Of a stretch of 64,000 nt of DNA, positions 50,353 through 58,895 are shown in pieces. The translations under genes were made by a program, and so were the position numbers. The notes beneath the pieces are model-generated. The model was not told the origin of the DNA, ran no database searches, and saw only the letters and a list, made by a program, of their open reading frames with translations. The DNA comes from an uncultured Lachnospiraceae bacterium. GTDB taxonomy: Bacteria > Bacillota > Clostridia > Lachnospirales > Lachnospiraceae. The number at the start of each line of letters is the position of its first letter. Within the stretch, counting starts at the first letter, position 1. Location: positions 1 to 64,000 of the forward strand of contig CAJUBE010000003.1 of the NCBI GenBank assembly GCA_910584725.1. The letters are read 5' to 3'.

Positions 50353-50637
50353 ATGTTAAATATGAACCTTCAGTTTTTTGCTCATAAGAAGGGTGTCGGC
50401 TCCACCAAGAACGGCCGCGATTCCGAGTCCAAGAGATTAGGCGCGAAGAGAGCTGACGGTCAGTTTGTTAAGGCGGGCAACATCTTATACAGACAGCGTG
50501 GAACCAAGATTCATCCCGGCGTAAACGTAGGAAAAGGCGGAGACGATACGCTGTTTGCTCTGGTGGACGGTGTTCTTCGCTTCGAGAGAAAGGGAAGAGA
50601 TAAGAAGCAGGCTTCCGTTTATCCGGTAGAGAAGTAA
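50353..50637 (+). CDS. rpmA: 50S ribosomal protein L27, with Prp-cleavable N-terminus
   Basis: 94 residues. MLNMNLQFFAHKKGVGSTKNG begins with the Firmicutes extension; cleavage after LNMNLQFF by Prp would expose AHKKG, the residues that reach the peptidyl-transferase centre. GRDSESKRLGAKRADGQFV and the GTKIHPGVNVG motif confirm L27. AAGGAGGTG precedes the ATG. A terminator follows the stop. Confidence 0.97.
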   Translation: MLNMNLQFFAHKKGVGSTKNGRDSESKRLGAKRADGQFVKAGNILYRQRGTKIHPGVNVGKGGDDTLFALVDGVLRFERKGRDKKQASVYPVEK

Positions 50638-50651
50638 GAAGCTAAAAAGAC

Positions 50652-50687
50652 AGCTCCGAACATACTGATGTTTGGAGCTTTTCTTTT
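50652..50687 (+). terminator. Terminator after rpmA
   Basis: AGCTCCGAACA pairs with TGTTTGGAGCT (one G-T pair) around six bases and is followed by TTTCTTTT. A second hairpin GCCGCT-AA-AGCGGC (50715-50728) lies between it and obgE. Confidence 0.8.
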
Positions 50688-50794
50688 ATGTGCAGCCCAA
50701 TGCAGAGGAAATATGCCGCTAAAGCGGCGCATGAGGCGCGCAGCGAGTAGGAGAAGAAAAATCTTCCCTACTTGATTGATAACGGAGAAAAATT

Positions 50795-52087
50795 ATGTTT
50801 ACAGATCGAGCAAAAATAATTGTAAAAAGCGGCAAGGGGGGCGACGGTCACGTTTCCTTTCGTCGTGAAAAATATGTACCCAACGGCGGTCCAGACGGCG
50901 GCGATGGCGGAAACGGCGGCAGCGTCTACTTCGAGGTTGACGAGGGTTTAAACACGTTGACGGACTTTCGTCATGTCCGCAAATACTGCGCGAAAAACGG
51001 TAAGGAGGGCGGTAAGAAGAACTGCGCCGGCAAAAACGGCGAGGATATCGTCATCAAAGTACCCGAGGGCACGGTGATCCGCGAGGCCGAGAGCGGCAAA
51101 GTCATCACGGATATGTCCGGCGACAACAGGCGTTTCCTTCTGCTGAAAGGAGGGCGTGGCGGCAGCGGCAATCAGCACTATGCCACCAGCACCATGCAGG
51201 CTCCAAAATATGCCCAACCAGGCCGACCGGCCAGAGAACTGGAGCTGCTTCTTGAGCTTAAGGTGATTGCCGACGTGGGGCTGGTGGGCTTTCCCAATGT
51301 GGGGAAATCTACCTTTCTGTCAAAGGTGACGAACGCAAGACCAAAAATCGCCAACTACCACTTTACCACCTTAAATCCCAACCTTGGTGTGGTGGATCTG
51401 GAGGACGCCAAAGGATTTGTGATCGCAGATATTCCCGGTCTGATCGAGGGCGCGTCGGAGGGCGTAGGGCTTGGGCATGAGTTCCTGCGCCATATCGAGC
51501 GCACACGGCTGATCGTGCATATCGTGGACGCGGCCTCCACGGAGGGGCGCGATCCCATAGCCGATATTTACGCCATCAACAAGGAGCTTGAAACCTATGA
51601 CAAGACACTTTCCGAAAGGCCACAAATCATTGCAGCAAACAAGATTGATATGATTTATGAGAATGGCAGCGATCCTGTAGAGAAAATTAGGGCGGAATTT
51701 GAACCCCGGGGCATTCCGGTCTACGCTATTTCCGCCATCAGCGGCAAGGGTGTCAGAGAGCTTCTCTACGCGATTAATAACCGTTTGGGCGAGATGGAGG
51801 AGCAAAAACCCCTGACCTTTGAACAAGAATTTTTCCCGGAGTTCCATTTCGATATTGAAAACGATCCCTTTACCGTGGTGTATGACGAGGAAGCGGACGA
51901 GTATGTCGTGGAGGGACCGCGTATTGAGAAGATGCTTTCCTACACCAATCTGGAATCCGAGAAAGGCTTTAAATTCTTTCAGGATTTCATGCGCAAACAG
52001 GGGATATTAGAGCAGTTGGAGGCGCTCGGCATCGAGGAGGGCAGCACTGTGAGGATGTATGGGTTGTCTTTTGACTACTACAAGTGA
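50795..52087 (+). CDS. obgE: GTPase ObgE/CgtA
   Basis: 430 residues in three domains: the Gly-rich Obg fold (1-158; SGKGGDGHVSFRREKYVPNGGP), the G domain (GFPNVGKST Walker A, DIPGLIEGA switch II, NKID specificity motif) and the C-terminal OCT domain (about 350-428). It takes part in large-subunit ribosome assembly and stress control. AACGGAG precedes the ATG. It sits in its usual place downstream of rpmA and upstream of yhbY-nadD. Confidence 0.97.
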   Translation: MFTDRAKIIVKSGKGGDGHVSFRREKYVPNGGPDGGDGGNGGSVYFEVDEGLNTLTDFRHVRKYCAKNGKEGGKKNCAGKNGEDIVIKVPEGTVIREAESGKVITDMSGDNRRFLLLKGGRGGSGNQHYATSTMQAPKYAQPGRPARELELLLELKVIADVGLVGFPNVGKSTFLSKVTNARPKIANYHFTTLNPNLGVVDLEDAKGFVIADIPGLIEGASEGVGLGHEFLRHIERTRLIVHIVDAASTEGRDPIADIYAINKELETYDKTLSERPQIIAANKIDMIYENGSDPVEKIRAEFEPRGIPVYAISAISGKGVRELLYAINNRLGEMEEQKPLTFEQEFFPEFHFDIENDPFTVVYDEEADEYVVEGPRIEKMLSYTNLESEKGFKFFQDFMRKQGILEQLEALGIEEGSTVRMYGLSFDYYK

Positions 52088-52154
52088 TTAGACGATGCGC
52101 CAGATCCCGGGATCTGCTCCGCAGACTCGGAAACGGAGAAGGAGATTTAACGAT

Positions 52155-52451
52155 ATGGAATTGACAAGTAAGCAGAGAGCACATTTAAAGAGTCTGGCAA
52201 ACGGCATAGACCCCATTTTTCAGGTGGGAAAATCCAGTCTGACACCGGAATTTACAGAGTCCATCGCTGACGCTTTTAACACAAGGGAGCTTCTGAAGAT
52301 CGCCGTCTTAAAAAACTGCGCGGACGATCCGCGAATGATCGCCGATATGGTGGCGGAGAGAACCCATTCCACGGTGGTACAGGTAATCGGCAAAAAGATC
52401 ATCCTCTACAAACCGGATAAGAAGAATCCAAAGATCGTGCTGCCCAGGTGA
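52155..52451 (+). CDS. yhbY: YhbY/CRM-domain ribosome assembly RNA-binding protein
   Basis: 98 residues forming a single CRM domain. LTSKQRAHLKSLANGIDPIFQVGKSSLT, then TRELLKIAVLKN and the GxxG-like VIGKKIILYK end are typical. It associates with the pre-50S particle. The ATG is preceded by GGAGAAGGAG. Conserved order with obgE, nadD and yqeK. Confidence 0.93.
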   Translation: MELTSKQRAHLKSLANGIDPIFQVGKSSLTPEFTESIADAFNTRELLKIAVLKNCADDPRMIADMVAERTHSTVVQVIGKKIILYKPDKKNPKIVLPR

Positions 52452-52535
52452 AATGTCCCGCGGGAATAGCTGATCGGAGCAGCAAATGACTGGTATAGTC
52501 AAAATGACAGAGTAAAAGCGCAGAAGGGGAACCGC

Positions 52536-53216
52536 ATGAGACGAATCGGTATTATGGGAGGCACCTTCAATCCCATTCACAACGGGCATCTGGCGATTGC
52601 AGAAAAAGCGAGAGAGCAGTTTGCACTGGAAAAAGTGCTGTTTATGCCAAGCGGTGTTCCCTACATGAAAGAACAGCGGGAGGTTCTACCAATAGAAGCG
52701 CGCTGTGAGATGACGACACTCGCCATCAAAGACATGCCCGGTTTTGAGTTATCCAAGCTGGAGACTTCTGACGCGGCACAGGGGAAAAACACCTACACCT
52801 GCGATACCTTGCAGAAATTGCGGGCCAAAGACCCGGAAGCGGCGTATTATTTCATTTTGGGGGCGGACAGCCTGTACGCCATGGAGAAATGGAAGAACCC
52901 GGCGTACATTTTTCAGAACTGTACAATTTTGGCGGCAGTCCGGACGGAAAGCGTATCACAGCCGCAGGGAACTTCCGGGAGCGGAGCTTTTGGACAGTCT
53001 GTGGAGCACGAAACCCTGCAGGAGTGCTTAAGCAGTCAGGCAAAATATCTGCGTGAGAAATATGGCGCTTTTATCGAAATTCTGAAATTTGCCGGCATCG
53101 ACATATCCTCCACACAGATACGGAAAAAGGTGAGAACGGGAGAGTCCCTGCGGGGGCTTTTGCCGGAAGCTGTGGAGGCGTATATCCGGCAGAAGCGTTT
53201 CTATGAAAAGAAGTGA
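52536..53216 (+). CDS. nadD: Nicotinate-nucleotide adenylyltransferase
   Basis: 226 residues. The nucleotidyltransferase motif is GIMGGTFNPIHNGHL and the end motif is DISSTQIRKKV. It joins nicotinate mononucleotide and ATP to deamido-NAD in NAD synthesis. A Ser/Gly-rich insert (about 130-155) makes it slightly longer than common forms. AGAAGGGG precedes the ATG. yqeK follows after 21 bases. Confidence 0.95.
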   Translation: MRRIGIMGGTFNPIHNGHLAIAEKAREQFALEKVLFMPSGVPYMKEQREVLPIEARCEMTTLAIKDMPGFELSKLETSDAAQGKNTYTCDTLQKLRAKDPEAAYYFILGADSLYAMEKWKNPAYIFQNCTILAAVRTESVSQPQGTSGSGAFGQSVEHETLQECLSSQAKYLREKYGAFIEILKFAGIDISSTQIRKKVRTGESLRGLLPEAVEAYIRQKRFYEKK

Positions 53217-53237
53217 AAAAAGGAAGGAAAACTTTCT

Positions 53238-53822
53238 ATGAGTCAAAGTCATCATCAGACAGAACTGGAAAAACTTCGCAGGGCGATGGAGAAGGAATTG
53301 TCCACCGGCCGATATACCCACACCTTAGGGGTAGCCTACACTGCCGCCGCTCTGGCGATGGCTCACGCTGAGGATATGGAAAAGGCCATGATCGCCGGTA
53401 TGCTGCACGATTGCGCCAAGTCCATGCACGGTTCGGAGCTGGTAGCCATCTGCGAAAAGGCGCATCTTAATGTAACTGCGGTGGAGCGCAGCAATCCAAC
53501 CGCGCTTTTGCACGCCAAGGCAGGCGCTTATCTGGCGGAGCGTAAATATGGCATAACGGATATGGATATACTAAACGCAATCCGTTATCACACGACGGGC
53601 CGGCCCGATATGAGCAGGCTGGAGAAAATTGTCTATATTGCGGACTATATTGAACCCGGGCGGAAACAGAATCAGGATCTGAGTCTGATCCGAAGACTCG
53701 CCTATCAGGATCTGGACAGCGCCCTGGAAAAAATACTGGCAGATACGCTCACCTATCTGCGAACGACAGATGGACAGGTGGATGATATGACAAACAGAAC
53801 ATATCAGTATTATAAAAGATAG
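53238..53822 (+). CDS. yqeK: YqeK-family HD-domain hydrolase (diadenosine tetraphosphatase-like)
   Basis: 194 residues. The HD metal motifs are the His in GRYTHTLGVAYTA, the HD pair in GMLHDCAKS, and the later His and Asp in RYHTTGRPDMSRLEKIVYIADYIEPGR. YqeK proteins hydrolyse Ap4A symmetrically. AAAGGAAGG precedes the ATG. It lies between nadD and rsfS as in most Firmicutes. Confidence 0.93.
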   Translation: MSQSHHQTELEKLRRAMEKELSTGRYTHTLGVAYTAAALAMAHAEDMEKAMIAGMLHDCAKSMHGSELVAICEKAHLNVTAVERSNPTALLHAKAGAYLAERKYGITDMDILNAIRYHTTGRPDMSRLEKIVYIADYIEPGRKQNQDLSLIRRLAYQDLDSALEKILADTLTYLRTTDGQVDDMTNRTYQYYKR

Positions 53823-53887
53823 CGGCGCATCGTTTATAACAATTTTGACGCTTAACAATATGATTCAGAGAAAGGCAGGTACTTGTT

Positions 53888-54244
53888 ATGAACACGAAAG
53901 AAACAGCACTTATGGCAGTGGACGCGCTGGAGGATAAAAAGGCGGAGGATATCCGCATCATTGACATCAGTGAAATTTCTACCATTGCGGACTATTTTAT
54001 CATTGCGGACGGCAGCAATAAAAGCCAGATACAGGCTATGGCCGACAATGTGTCTGAAGTGCTCGGCAGAGCCGGCGTAAACTTAAGGCAGATGGAAGGT
54101 TACCAGAACGCCAACTGGATTCTGATGGACTTTCAGGATGTGATTATCCATATTTTTGATCGGGAGAACCGTCTCTTCTATGATCTGGAGCGGATCTGGC
54201 GGGATGGTGTGCCCACGGATAAGGCGGCGCTTGAAAGCAAATAA
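53888..54244 (+). CDS. rsfS: Ribosomal silencing factor RsfS
   Basis: 118 residues. KKAEDIRIIDISEISTIADYFIIADG, then EGYQNANWILMDFQDVIIHIF and the YDLERIWRDG end are characteristic. It binds L14 and blocks subunit joining when nutrients are scarce. GAAAGGCAGG precedes the ATG. It is the last gene of the obgE-yhbY-nadD-yqeK-rsfS run and is followed by a terminator. Confidence 0.96.
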   Translation: MNTKETALMAVDALEDKKAEDIRIIDISEISTIADYFIIADGSNKSQIQAMADNVSEVLGRAGVNLRQMEGYQNANWILMDFQDVIIHIFDRENRLFYDLERIWRDGVPTDKAALESK

Positions 54245-54255
54245 TATATGGAAAG

Positions 54256-54299
54256 AACAGAACCGGGGTGTCCTGATCGGATACCGCCGGTTCTGTTTT
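54256..54299 (+). terminator. Terminator after rsfS
   Basis: AACAGAACCGG pairs with CCGGTTCTGTT, with GGTGTCC/GGATACC continuing inside, and ends in TTTT. Confidence 0.8.
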
Positions 54300-54342
54300 A
54301 CTTGTTGCTGTTTTCTCTTGCCTGTTTCTACTCTGTCCGTAC

Positions 54343-54567
54343 CTATGCCTTGTTTGACTCTGCCATATTGCCGTTCGTGTACATATAAAATGTGATGATA
54401 TACAGTCCGGCGATACCCACCAGGGCGTAAATGATTCTGGAAAACCATGACATGTTACCGAAAATAAATGCCACAAGGTCAAAGCTGAAAAGTCCGATCA
54501 ATCCCCAGTTGATAGCGCCAATGATGGCAATTGTCAGGGCAAGGCAGTCTAAAGCTCTGTTTCTCAT
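54343..54567 (-). CDS. DUF378 family membrane protein
   Basis: 74 residues, two membrane helices (about 7-27 and 44-62). LDCLALTIAIIGAINWGLIGLF is the DUF378 signature. Function unknown. The ATG used is preceded by GGGGGAAGGG; in-frame ATGs 24-27 bases upstream would add a charged extension outside the family. It is convergent with rsfS across the terminator. Confidence 0.88.
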   Translation of the reverse strand: MRNRALDCLALTIAIIGAINWGLIGLFSFDLVAFIFGNMSWFSRIIYALVGIAGLYIITFYMYTNGNMAESNKA

Positions 54568-54729
54568 TTCCCTTCCCCCTTCATAAGACATCAACCCCTG
54601 AAAAATAAATGAGAGACTGATTGTTCATCGCAGCCGCAAAAGCTGTGCGGTTACGATCACTATGTAGTATGTCTGAATCGTGAAAGTGCTATGCTGGAAA
54701 TAACTTCTCGGGAAAAGTGATTATTTTTA

Positions 54730-55575
54730 TTATTTTTTTACAACAGGAATCCAGACCTCATATTTTGCATTCTGCGGATCCGGATTCAGATAAACCTCCA
54801 CGTCCGGGGCATCACCATACTCATATCCGGATGTGGGCAGCCACTCCGTCACAATGCGCCGCTCCAGCTCCTGAATGGACTGGTTTGTGCCTTCTCCCGG
54901 AAAGACAGCCCATGTGGCAGCCGGGACGGTATATTCCTCAAAATCCGCTTTTTCTTTTGAAGTCGGAACCGCTATATAGTATCGCCACGACTCCTTGTCA
55001 TTGCAGACGCTGACACCCAGCACACCCATAGGCGGCATATCCATCATGCCGGCCAGTCTCTGCAATGTTCCGTTCATAGATATTTCCTGCCATTTCGATG
55101 GAATCACCGTAAAGTTGTCCTCAATATCCTTCTGCAATGGCACTGACACTCCGACAACGCGGAATGCCTCCTTCGACTCGATCCGATAGTTCATTTCCTC
55201 CACTCCTTTGACTGTTATTTTAAATGAGACAGGCGGAAAGGACTTTACGGAAACGCCCTCATTCCTCACCGCGGATGGGGCAATGCCATGGACAGATTGA
55301 AAGGCTCTGTTAAACGCAGTAGGAGAGTTGTAGCCGTATTTGCCCGCTACATCGATAATTTTCATATCCTTTCCCTGTAAATCAACTGCCGCAAGCGACA
55401 TTTTTCTTCTTCGGATATATTCAGACAGCGGAACACCGGCCATATAAGCAAACATTCTCTGAAAATGATACGAGGAACAGCAGGCGATTTTGCCAAGCTG
55501 TTCGTAGTCGATTTCATCCGTCAAATGTTCCTCCATATAGTTTATAGCCTCATTCAATTTTTCAATCCATTCCAT
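54730..55575 (-). CDS. AraC-family regulator with GyrI-like effector domain
   Basis: 281 residues. Two AraC helix-turn-helix units at the N-terminus (about 8-105; GKIACCSSYHFQRMFAYMAGVPLSEYIRRRKM and VAGKYGYNSPTAFNRAFQSVHGIAPS) are followed by a GyrI-like small-molecule-binding domain (about 130-281). This is the architecture of Rob/TipA-related drug-sensing regulators. AGGAGG precedes the ATG. Two further stand-alone GyrI-like proteins are encoded at 58.3 and 58.9 kb, suggesting related ligand sensing. Confidence 0.92.
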   Translation of the reverse strand: MEWIEKLNEAINYMEEHLTDEIDYEQLGKIACCSSYHFQRMFAYMAGVPLSEYIRRRKMSLAAVDLQGKDMKIIDVAGKYGYNSPTAFNRAFQSVHGIAPSAVRNEGVSVKSFPPVSFKITVKGVEEMNYRIESKEAFRVVGVSVPLQKDIEDNFTVIPSKWQEISMNGTLQRLAGMMDMPPMGVLGVSVCNDKESWRYYIAVPTSKEKADFEEYTVPAATWAVFPGEGTNQSIQELERRIVTEWLPTSGYEYGDAPDVEVYLNPDPQNAKYEVWIPVVKK

Positions 55576-55671
55576 ATCGCAAATCCTCCTGCCAAATTTA
55601 GTATATAAAATTCCGGTTCCCGTTTCCTCTCAATTTCTGCACAGAAAAGAGAGCATACGCCTGTTTCTGTT

Positions 55672-55745
55672 AAAAAATGCTCTGAACGATCCTGATATTC
55701 ACTCAAAAAAGTGATCTGTTTTTCGCTCAGAGCATTCTGTATTGT
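55672..55745 (-). terminator. Terminator of lexA (minus strand)
   Basis: On the minus strand ATGCTCTGA pairs with TCAGAGCAT, with an inner TCACT/AGTGA hairpin, and the stem is followed by TTTTTT. The rest of the 55.58-55.84 kb gap shows only the palindrome CCACATGTGG near 55791. Confidence 0.75.
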
Positions 55746-55840
55746 TCAAAATTTGCAACAGCCTGATGCTTTTACCGGTTCAAAGCAAATGCCACATGTG
55801 GGGCCAAAACAGCCCACAATTAATCTGTTTACGCTCCCGC

Positions 55841-56461
55841 TCAATGTTTATAAAGCCGAAACACGCCAAATACCTTCCCAAGAATCTGGCAGTCATCCAC
55901 AATAATCGGCTCCATAGAGTCATTTTCGGGCTGCAGACGGATATGTCCATCCTCCTTATAAAAGGTCTTCACCGTAGCCGAGTCGTCAATCAGCGCCACC
56001 ACCGTATCACCGTTTGACGCTGTTTGACAGCAGTTTACAAAAATCTGGTCGCCGCTGTAAATTCCTACATTAACCATGGAATCGCCTTTTACTTTAAGTA
56101 CAAAGGACTCTCCGCCCGGCACCATGTCTGCCGGAACCGGAAAATAACTGGCAATATTCTGCTCTGCGAGAATCGGCAGCCCCGCCGCGACCTGTCCGAT
56201 CACAGGCAGGGAAACCATCTCCGTGCGTACCATCTGGAAATTATCATCGCAAATTTCAATCGCACGGGGCTTCGTGGGATCTCTCCTAATATAGCCATTT
56301 TTCTCCAATGTCTCCAAATGGGAATGTACGGAGGAAGTAGATTTCAGGTTGACCGCCTCACAGATCTCACGGACCGCCGGAGGATATCCTTTGTTTAAAA
56401 TTTCATCCTTAATATAATCAAGAATCTGCTGCTGTTTTACAGTGATTTTTCCTTGTGCCAT
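55841..56461 (-). CDS. lexA: LexA repressor
   Basis: 206 residues from the ATG preceded by AAGGA. The N-terminal winged helix (QQQILDYIKDEILNKGYPPAVREICEAVNLKSTSSVHSHL) is followed by the self-cleaving protease domain. The cleavage site is Ala93-Gly94 (QVAAGLP), with the catalytic Ser128 (GDSM) and Lys165 (ATVKTF). It represses SOS genes until RecA triggers its cleavage. SOS-box-like sequences lie in the region shared with the divergent LysM gene, suggesting autoregulation. Confidence 0.97.
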   Translation of the reverse strand: MAQGKITVKQQQILDYIKDEILNKGYPPAVREICEAVNLKSTSSVHSHLETLEKNGYIRRDPTKPRAIEICDDNFQMVRTEMVSLPVIGQVAAGLPILAEQNIASYFPVPADMVPGGESFVLKVKGDSMVNVGIYSGDQIFVNCCQTASNGDTVVALIDDSATVKTFYKEDGHIRLQPENDSMEPIIVDDCQILGKVFGVFRLYKH

Positions 56462-56625
56462 ACTTAAAATCCTTATCCTTTCTTCAGGCTTTTCAAGCCG
56501 ATACATATTTCCGCGGGCAACGAGCAAATGCTGTGCTTGCTTTACATACACCAATCATAACACAGAAAAAAGAAAAAAGCAAACATATATTCAGAAAATT
56601 TGTTCGATTTTTTATTAAAATAGTA

Positions 56626-56678
56626 TTGACAAGCGAAAACACGTTCGATATAATTCGTGTATAAAGAACGTCCGTTCG
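56626..56678 (+). promoter_or_regulatory. LexA-controlled promoter of the YneA-like gene, with two SOS boxes
   Basis: TTGACA (56626-56631), a 17-base spacer and TATAAT (56649-56654) form a near-perfect promoter. A box CGAAAACACGTTCG (56634-56647) fills the spacer, and a perfect GAAC-GTCC-GTTC (56666-56677) lies just past the transcription start. The Firmicutes LexA consensus is GAACNNNNGTTC. Confidence 0.85.
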
Positions 56679-56775
56679 CAACATCTGTTCTGCTTTATGA
56701 CGACATATACGAATAAAATAATTAATTTTATCCTCATATTATATTTTGGAAGGAAAAAGGAAAGGAGTGTTATTT

Positions 56776-57177
56776 ATGAACAGAGCTATGACACAGTATC
56801 AAAGAAGGCCGCAGGATATCAGAAGTGAGAGAAGAATCCGCAATAACCGCATACGAAGAAAACGTGAGATGAGAAAGAATTTCCTTCTGTTTGTGATGAC
56901 TTTCTGCCTGATTGTCGCCACCTCCATCGCCGTCAGCTCATTCCGTTCCAGCGCGAAGAACGACCCTTCACAGGAAGCCGCTAAGTACTATAAGAGCATT
57001 GTCGTGTCAAACAGCGACACCCTCTGGTCTATCGCGGAAGATTATATGGACGAAGCGCACTATGACTCGATTTACGAGTATATCAGTGAGGTAATGCAGA
57101 TCAACAGCCTGAAAAGCGATGCGATCTATGCGGATGCGCACCTGATTGTGCCGTACTATGATGTGATAAATAAATAG
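56776..57177 (+). CDS. yneA: YneA-like SOS cell-division inhibitor (LysM protein)
   Basis: 133 residues from the ATG with AAAGGAG eight bases upstream. A very basic cytoplasmic N-terminus (Arg-rich, about 1-35) is followed by one membrane helix (about 37-58) and an external LysM-like domain (about 78-128; IVVSNSDTLWSIAEDYMDE). The size, topology, divergent place next to lexA and SOS boxes in its promoter all match Bacillus YneA, which blocks septum formation during DNA damage. Sequence identity cannot be judged here, so the symbol rests on context and architecture. Confidence 0.85.
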   Translation: MNRAMTQYQRRPQDIRSERRIRNNRIRRKREMRKNFLLFVMTFCLIVATSIAVSSFRSSAKNDPSQEAAKYYKSIVVSNSDTLWSIAEDYMDEAHYDSIYEYISEVMQINSLKSDAIYADAHLIVPYYDVINK

Positions 57178-57277
57178 TTGTTAAATCATGCAACGTTGAT
57201 TATACTATTGTCATGTAATTCCAACCTCAACTGCGTGTTATAAGAGGGTGATGCTACAGCCTAGAGGGAGAACCGCC

Positions 57278-58195
57278 ATGAAAATTGACCGTATGATCGG
57301 CATTTTATCCATTCTGCTACAGCAGGAGAAGGTCACCGCTCCATACCTTGCGGAAAAGTTCGAGGTTTCCCGCCGCACCATCAACCGGGATATCGAGGCG
57401 CTCTGCATGGCGGGGATTCCTCTTGTGACGGAACCGGGGCAAAACGGCGGCGTCTCCATCATGGAGGGTTATAAAATAGACCGCACGCTGTTTACCACAC
57501 GTGATATGCAAGCACTCCTTGCGGGGCTCCGGAGTCTGGACAGCGTAAGCGGCACGAATCAGTATGTACAGCTTATGGAAAAGCTTTCAGCGGGTGCCTC
57601 AAACCTTTTGGCCGGGGATACCCATATTCTGATTGATCTGTCTTCATGGTATAAATCTGCCTTATCCCCTAAGATTGAACTTTTACATAACGCCATTCTT
57701 TCCGAAAACAAGGTTTCCTTTACTTACCATTCCCCAAAAGGAGAATCTATGCGGACCGTGGAGCCATACGACCTGATTTTCCAGTGGGCTGGATGGTATC
57801 TCTGGGGGTGGTGCGAGAGGAGAGAAGCGTTTCGCCTGTTTAAGCTGATGCGGATGACAGACCTTTCTCTGGGAGAATCTTTTGAAAAGCGGGCAGTCTC
57901 TCTTCCTTCCTTAAATCCGAAGCAGATTTTTCCACCGCAGTTTCGGGTCACGGCAAAAATTGATCCTGCCTTTAAATGGCGGCTGGTGGAAGAGTTTGGC
58001 CCGGAAAGTTTTCATGCCCTGTCTGACGGTATGCTGCTTTTTTCCGGAGAATTTGTTGACAGACAGAGCGTGGTTGGCTGGATAGCTTCCTTTGGCGGCG
58101 GAGCGGAGCTTTTGGAGCCTGTGGAACTGCGGCAGGAGGTCTTACGTTTTGCGGACGAAATTTCTCAGAAATACAGACCTTTCTCTGAAACATGA
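57278..58195 (+). CDS. YafY-type (HTH-WYL) transcriptional regulator
   Basis: 305 residues from the ATG preceded by GGGAG. An N-terminal HTH_11 winged helix (KIDRMIGILSILLQQEKVTAPYLAEKF) is followed by a WYL domain (VEPYDLIFQWAGWYLWGWC) and the WCX C-terminal extension. WYL domains bind small ligands or nucleic acid. Just past its stop the dyad ATGACA-TACAGT-TGTCGT (58192-58209) could be its operator for the following GyrI-like gene. Transport or stress genes are often its targets; the target here is inference. Confidence 0.9.
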   Translation: MKIDRMIGILSILLQQEKVTAPYLAEKFEVSRRTINRDIEALCMAGIPLVTEPGQNGGVSIMEGYKIDRTLFTTRDMQALLAGLRSLDSVSGTNQYVQLMEKLSAGASNLLAGDTHILIDLSSWYKSALSPKIELLHNAILSENKVSFTYHSPKGESMRTVEPYDLIFQWAGWYLWGWCERREAFRLFKLMRMTDLSLGESFEKRAVSLPSLNPKQIFPPQFRVTAKIDPAFKWRLVEEFGPESFHALSDGMLLFSGEFVDRQSVVGWIASFGGGAELLEPVELRQEVLRFADEISQKYRPFSET

Positions 58196-58347
58196 CATAC
58201 AGTTGTCGTGTTTGCTCTGCTATCATGGGTTCATCGTTACAATTCATATCAACATATGACCTTGTGATACTTTGACGTGAATTGCAGCCACTAATATCCG
58301 TGCAGACAGACTTTGATGGACGGAGGAAAGAGAGAGGATGAATCACT

Positions 58348-58806
58348 ATGAATTATGAAATCGTAACGTTGGAGGAAAAAATTGCGGTAGGGGTATCGGC
58401 CAGAACCAATAATACTTCACCCGATATGAGCGCCGTAATCGGTGGCCTGTGGAATCGCTTCTATAACGAAGGCATATATGATTCCATACCGAAAAAGTCG
58501 AACGCAAAGGCGCTTGGCATCTACACCGATTATGCCGGGGATGAAAAGGCCGATTACACCGCATTTGTCGCCTGTGAAGCGGCCGAAATGCCCGCCGGAA
58601 ATGAATTTGCAGTCTGCAGGATTCCTGCAGGCCGGTATGCAAAATTTGTTGTGCACGGCAATATGGTGCAGGCGGTCGCGGCGGCATGGCAGGCAATATG
58701 GCAGATGGATCTGACCAGAGCTTTCAGGTGTGATTTTGAGGAATACCAGAACAACGATATGGGAGATCATGCGGAGATTCACATTTATGTAGGGCTGGAT
58801 CAGTAA
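58348..58806 (+). CDS. GyrI-like/effector-binding domain protein
   Basis: 152 residues, a single GyrI-like (Cass2/effector-binding) domain without a DNA-binding part. VTLEEKIAVGVSARTNN, then ALGIYTDYAGDEKADYTAFVACE and PAGRYAKFVVHGNM are typical. Such domains bind cationic drugs or hydrolyse small esters in some relatives; no ligand can be assigned. GAGGATGAATCACT precedes the ATG. It follows the YafY-type regulator gene by 152 bases and likely responds to it. Confidence 0.86.
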   Translation: MNYEIVTLEEKIAVGVSARTNNTSPDMSAVIGGLWNRFYNEGIYDSIPKKSNAKALGIYTDYAGDEKADYTAFVACEAAEMPAGNEFAVCRIPAGRYAKFVVHGNMVQAVAAAWQAIWQMDLTRAFRCDFEEYQNNDMGDHAEIHIYVGLDQ

Positions 58807-58895
58807 AAAAATTGAGGCAAAGAACGCGTCACATGCAGCAAAGGCATCCGGCATAAAGGCGTATTATCTCATACAGATATGAAAGGAAATGAAAA

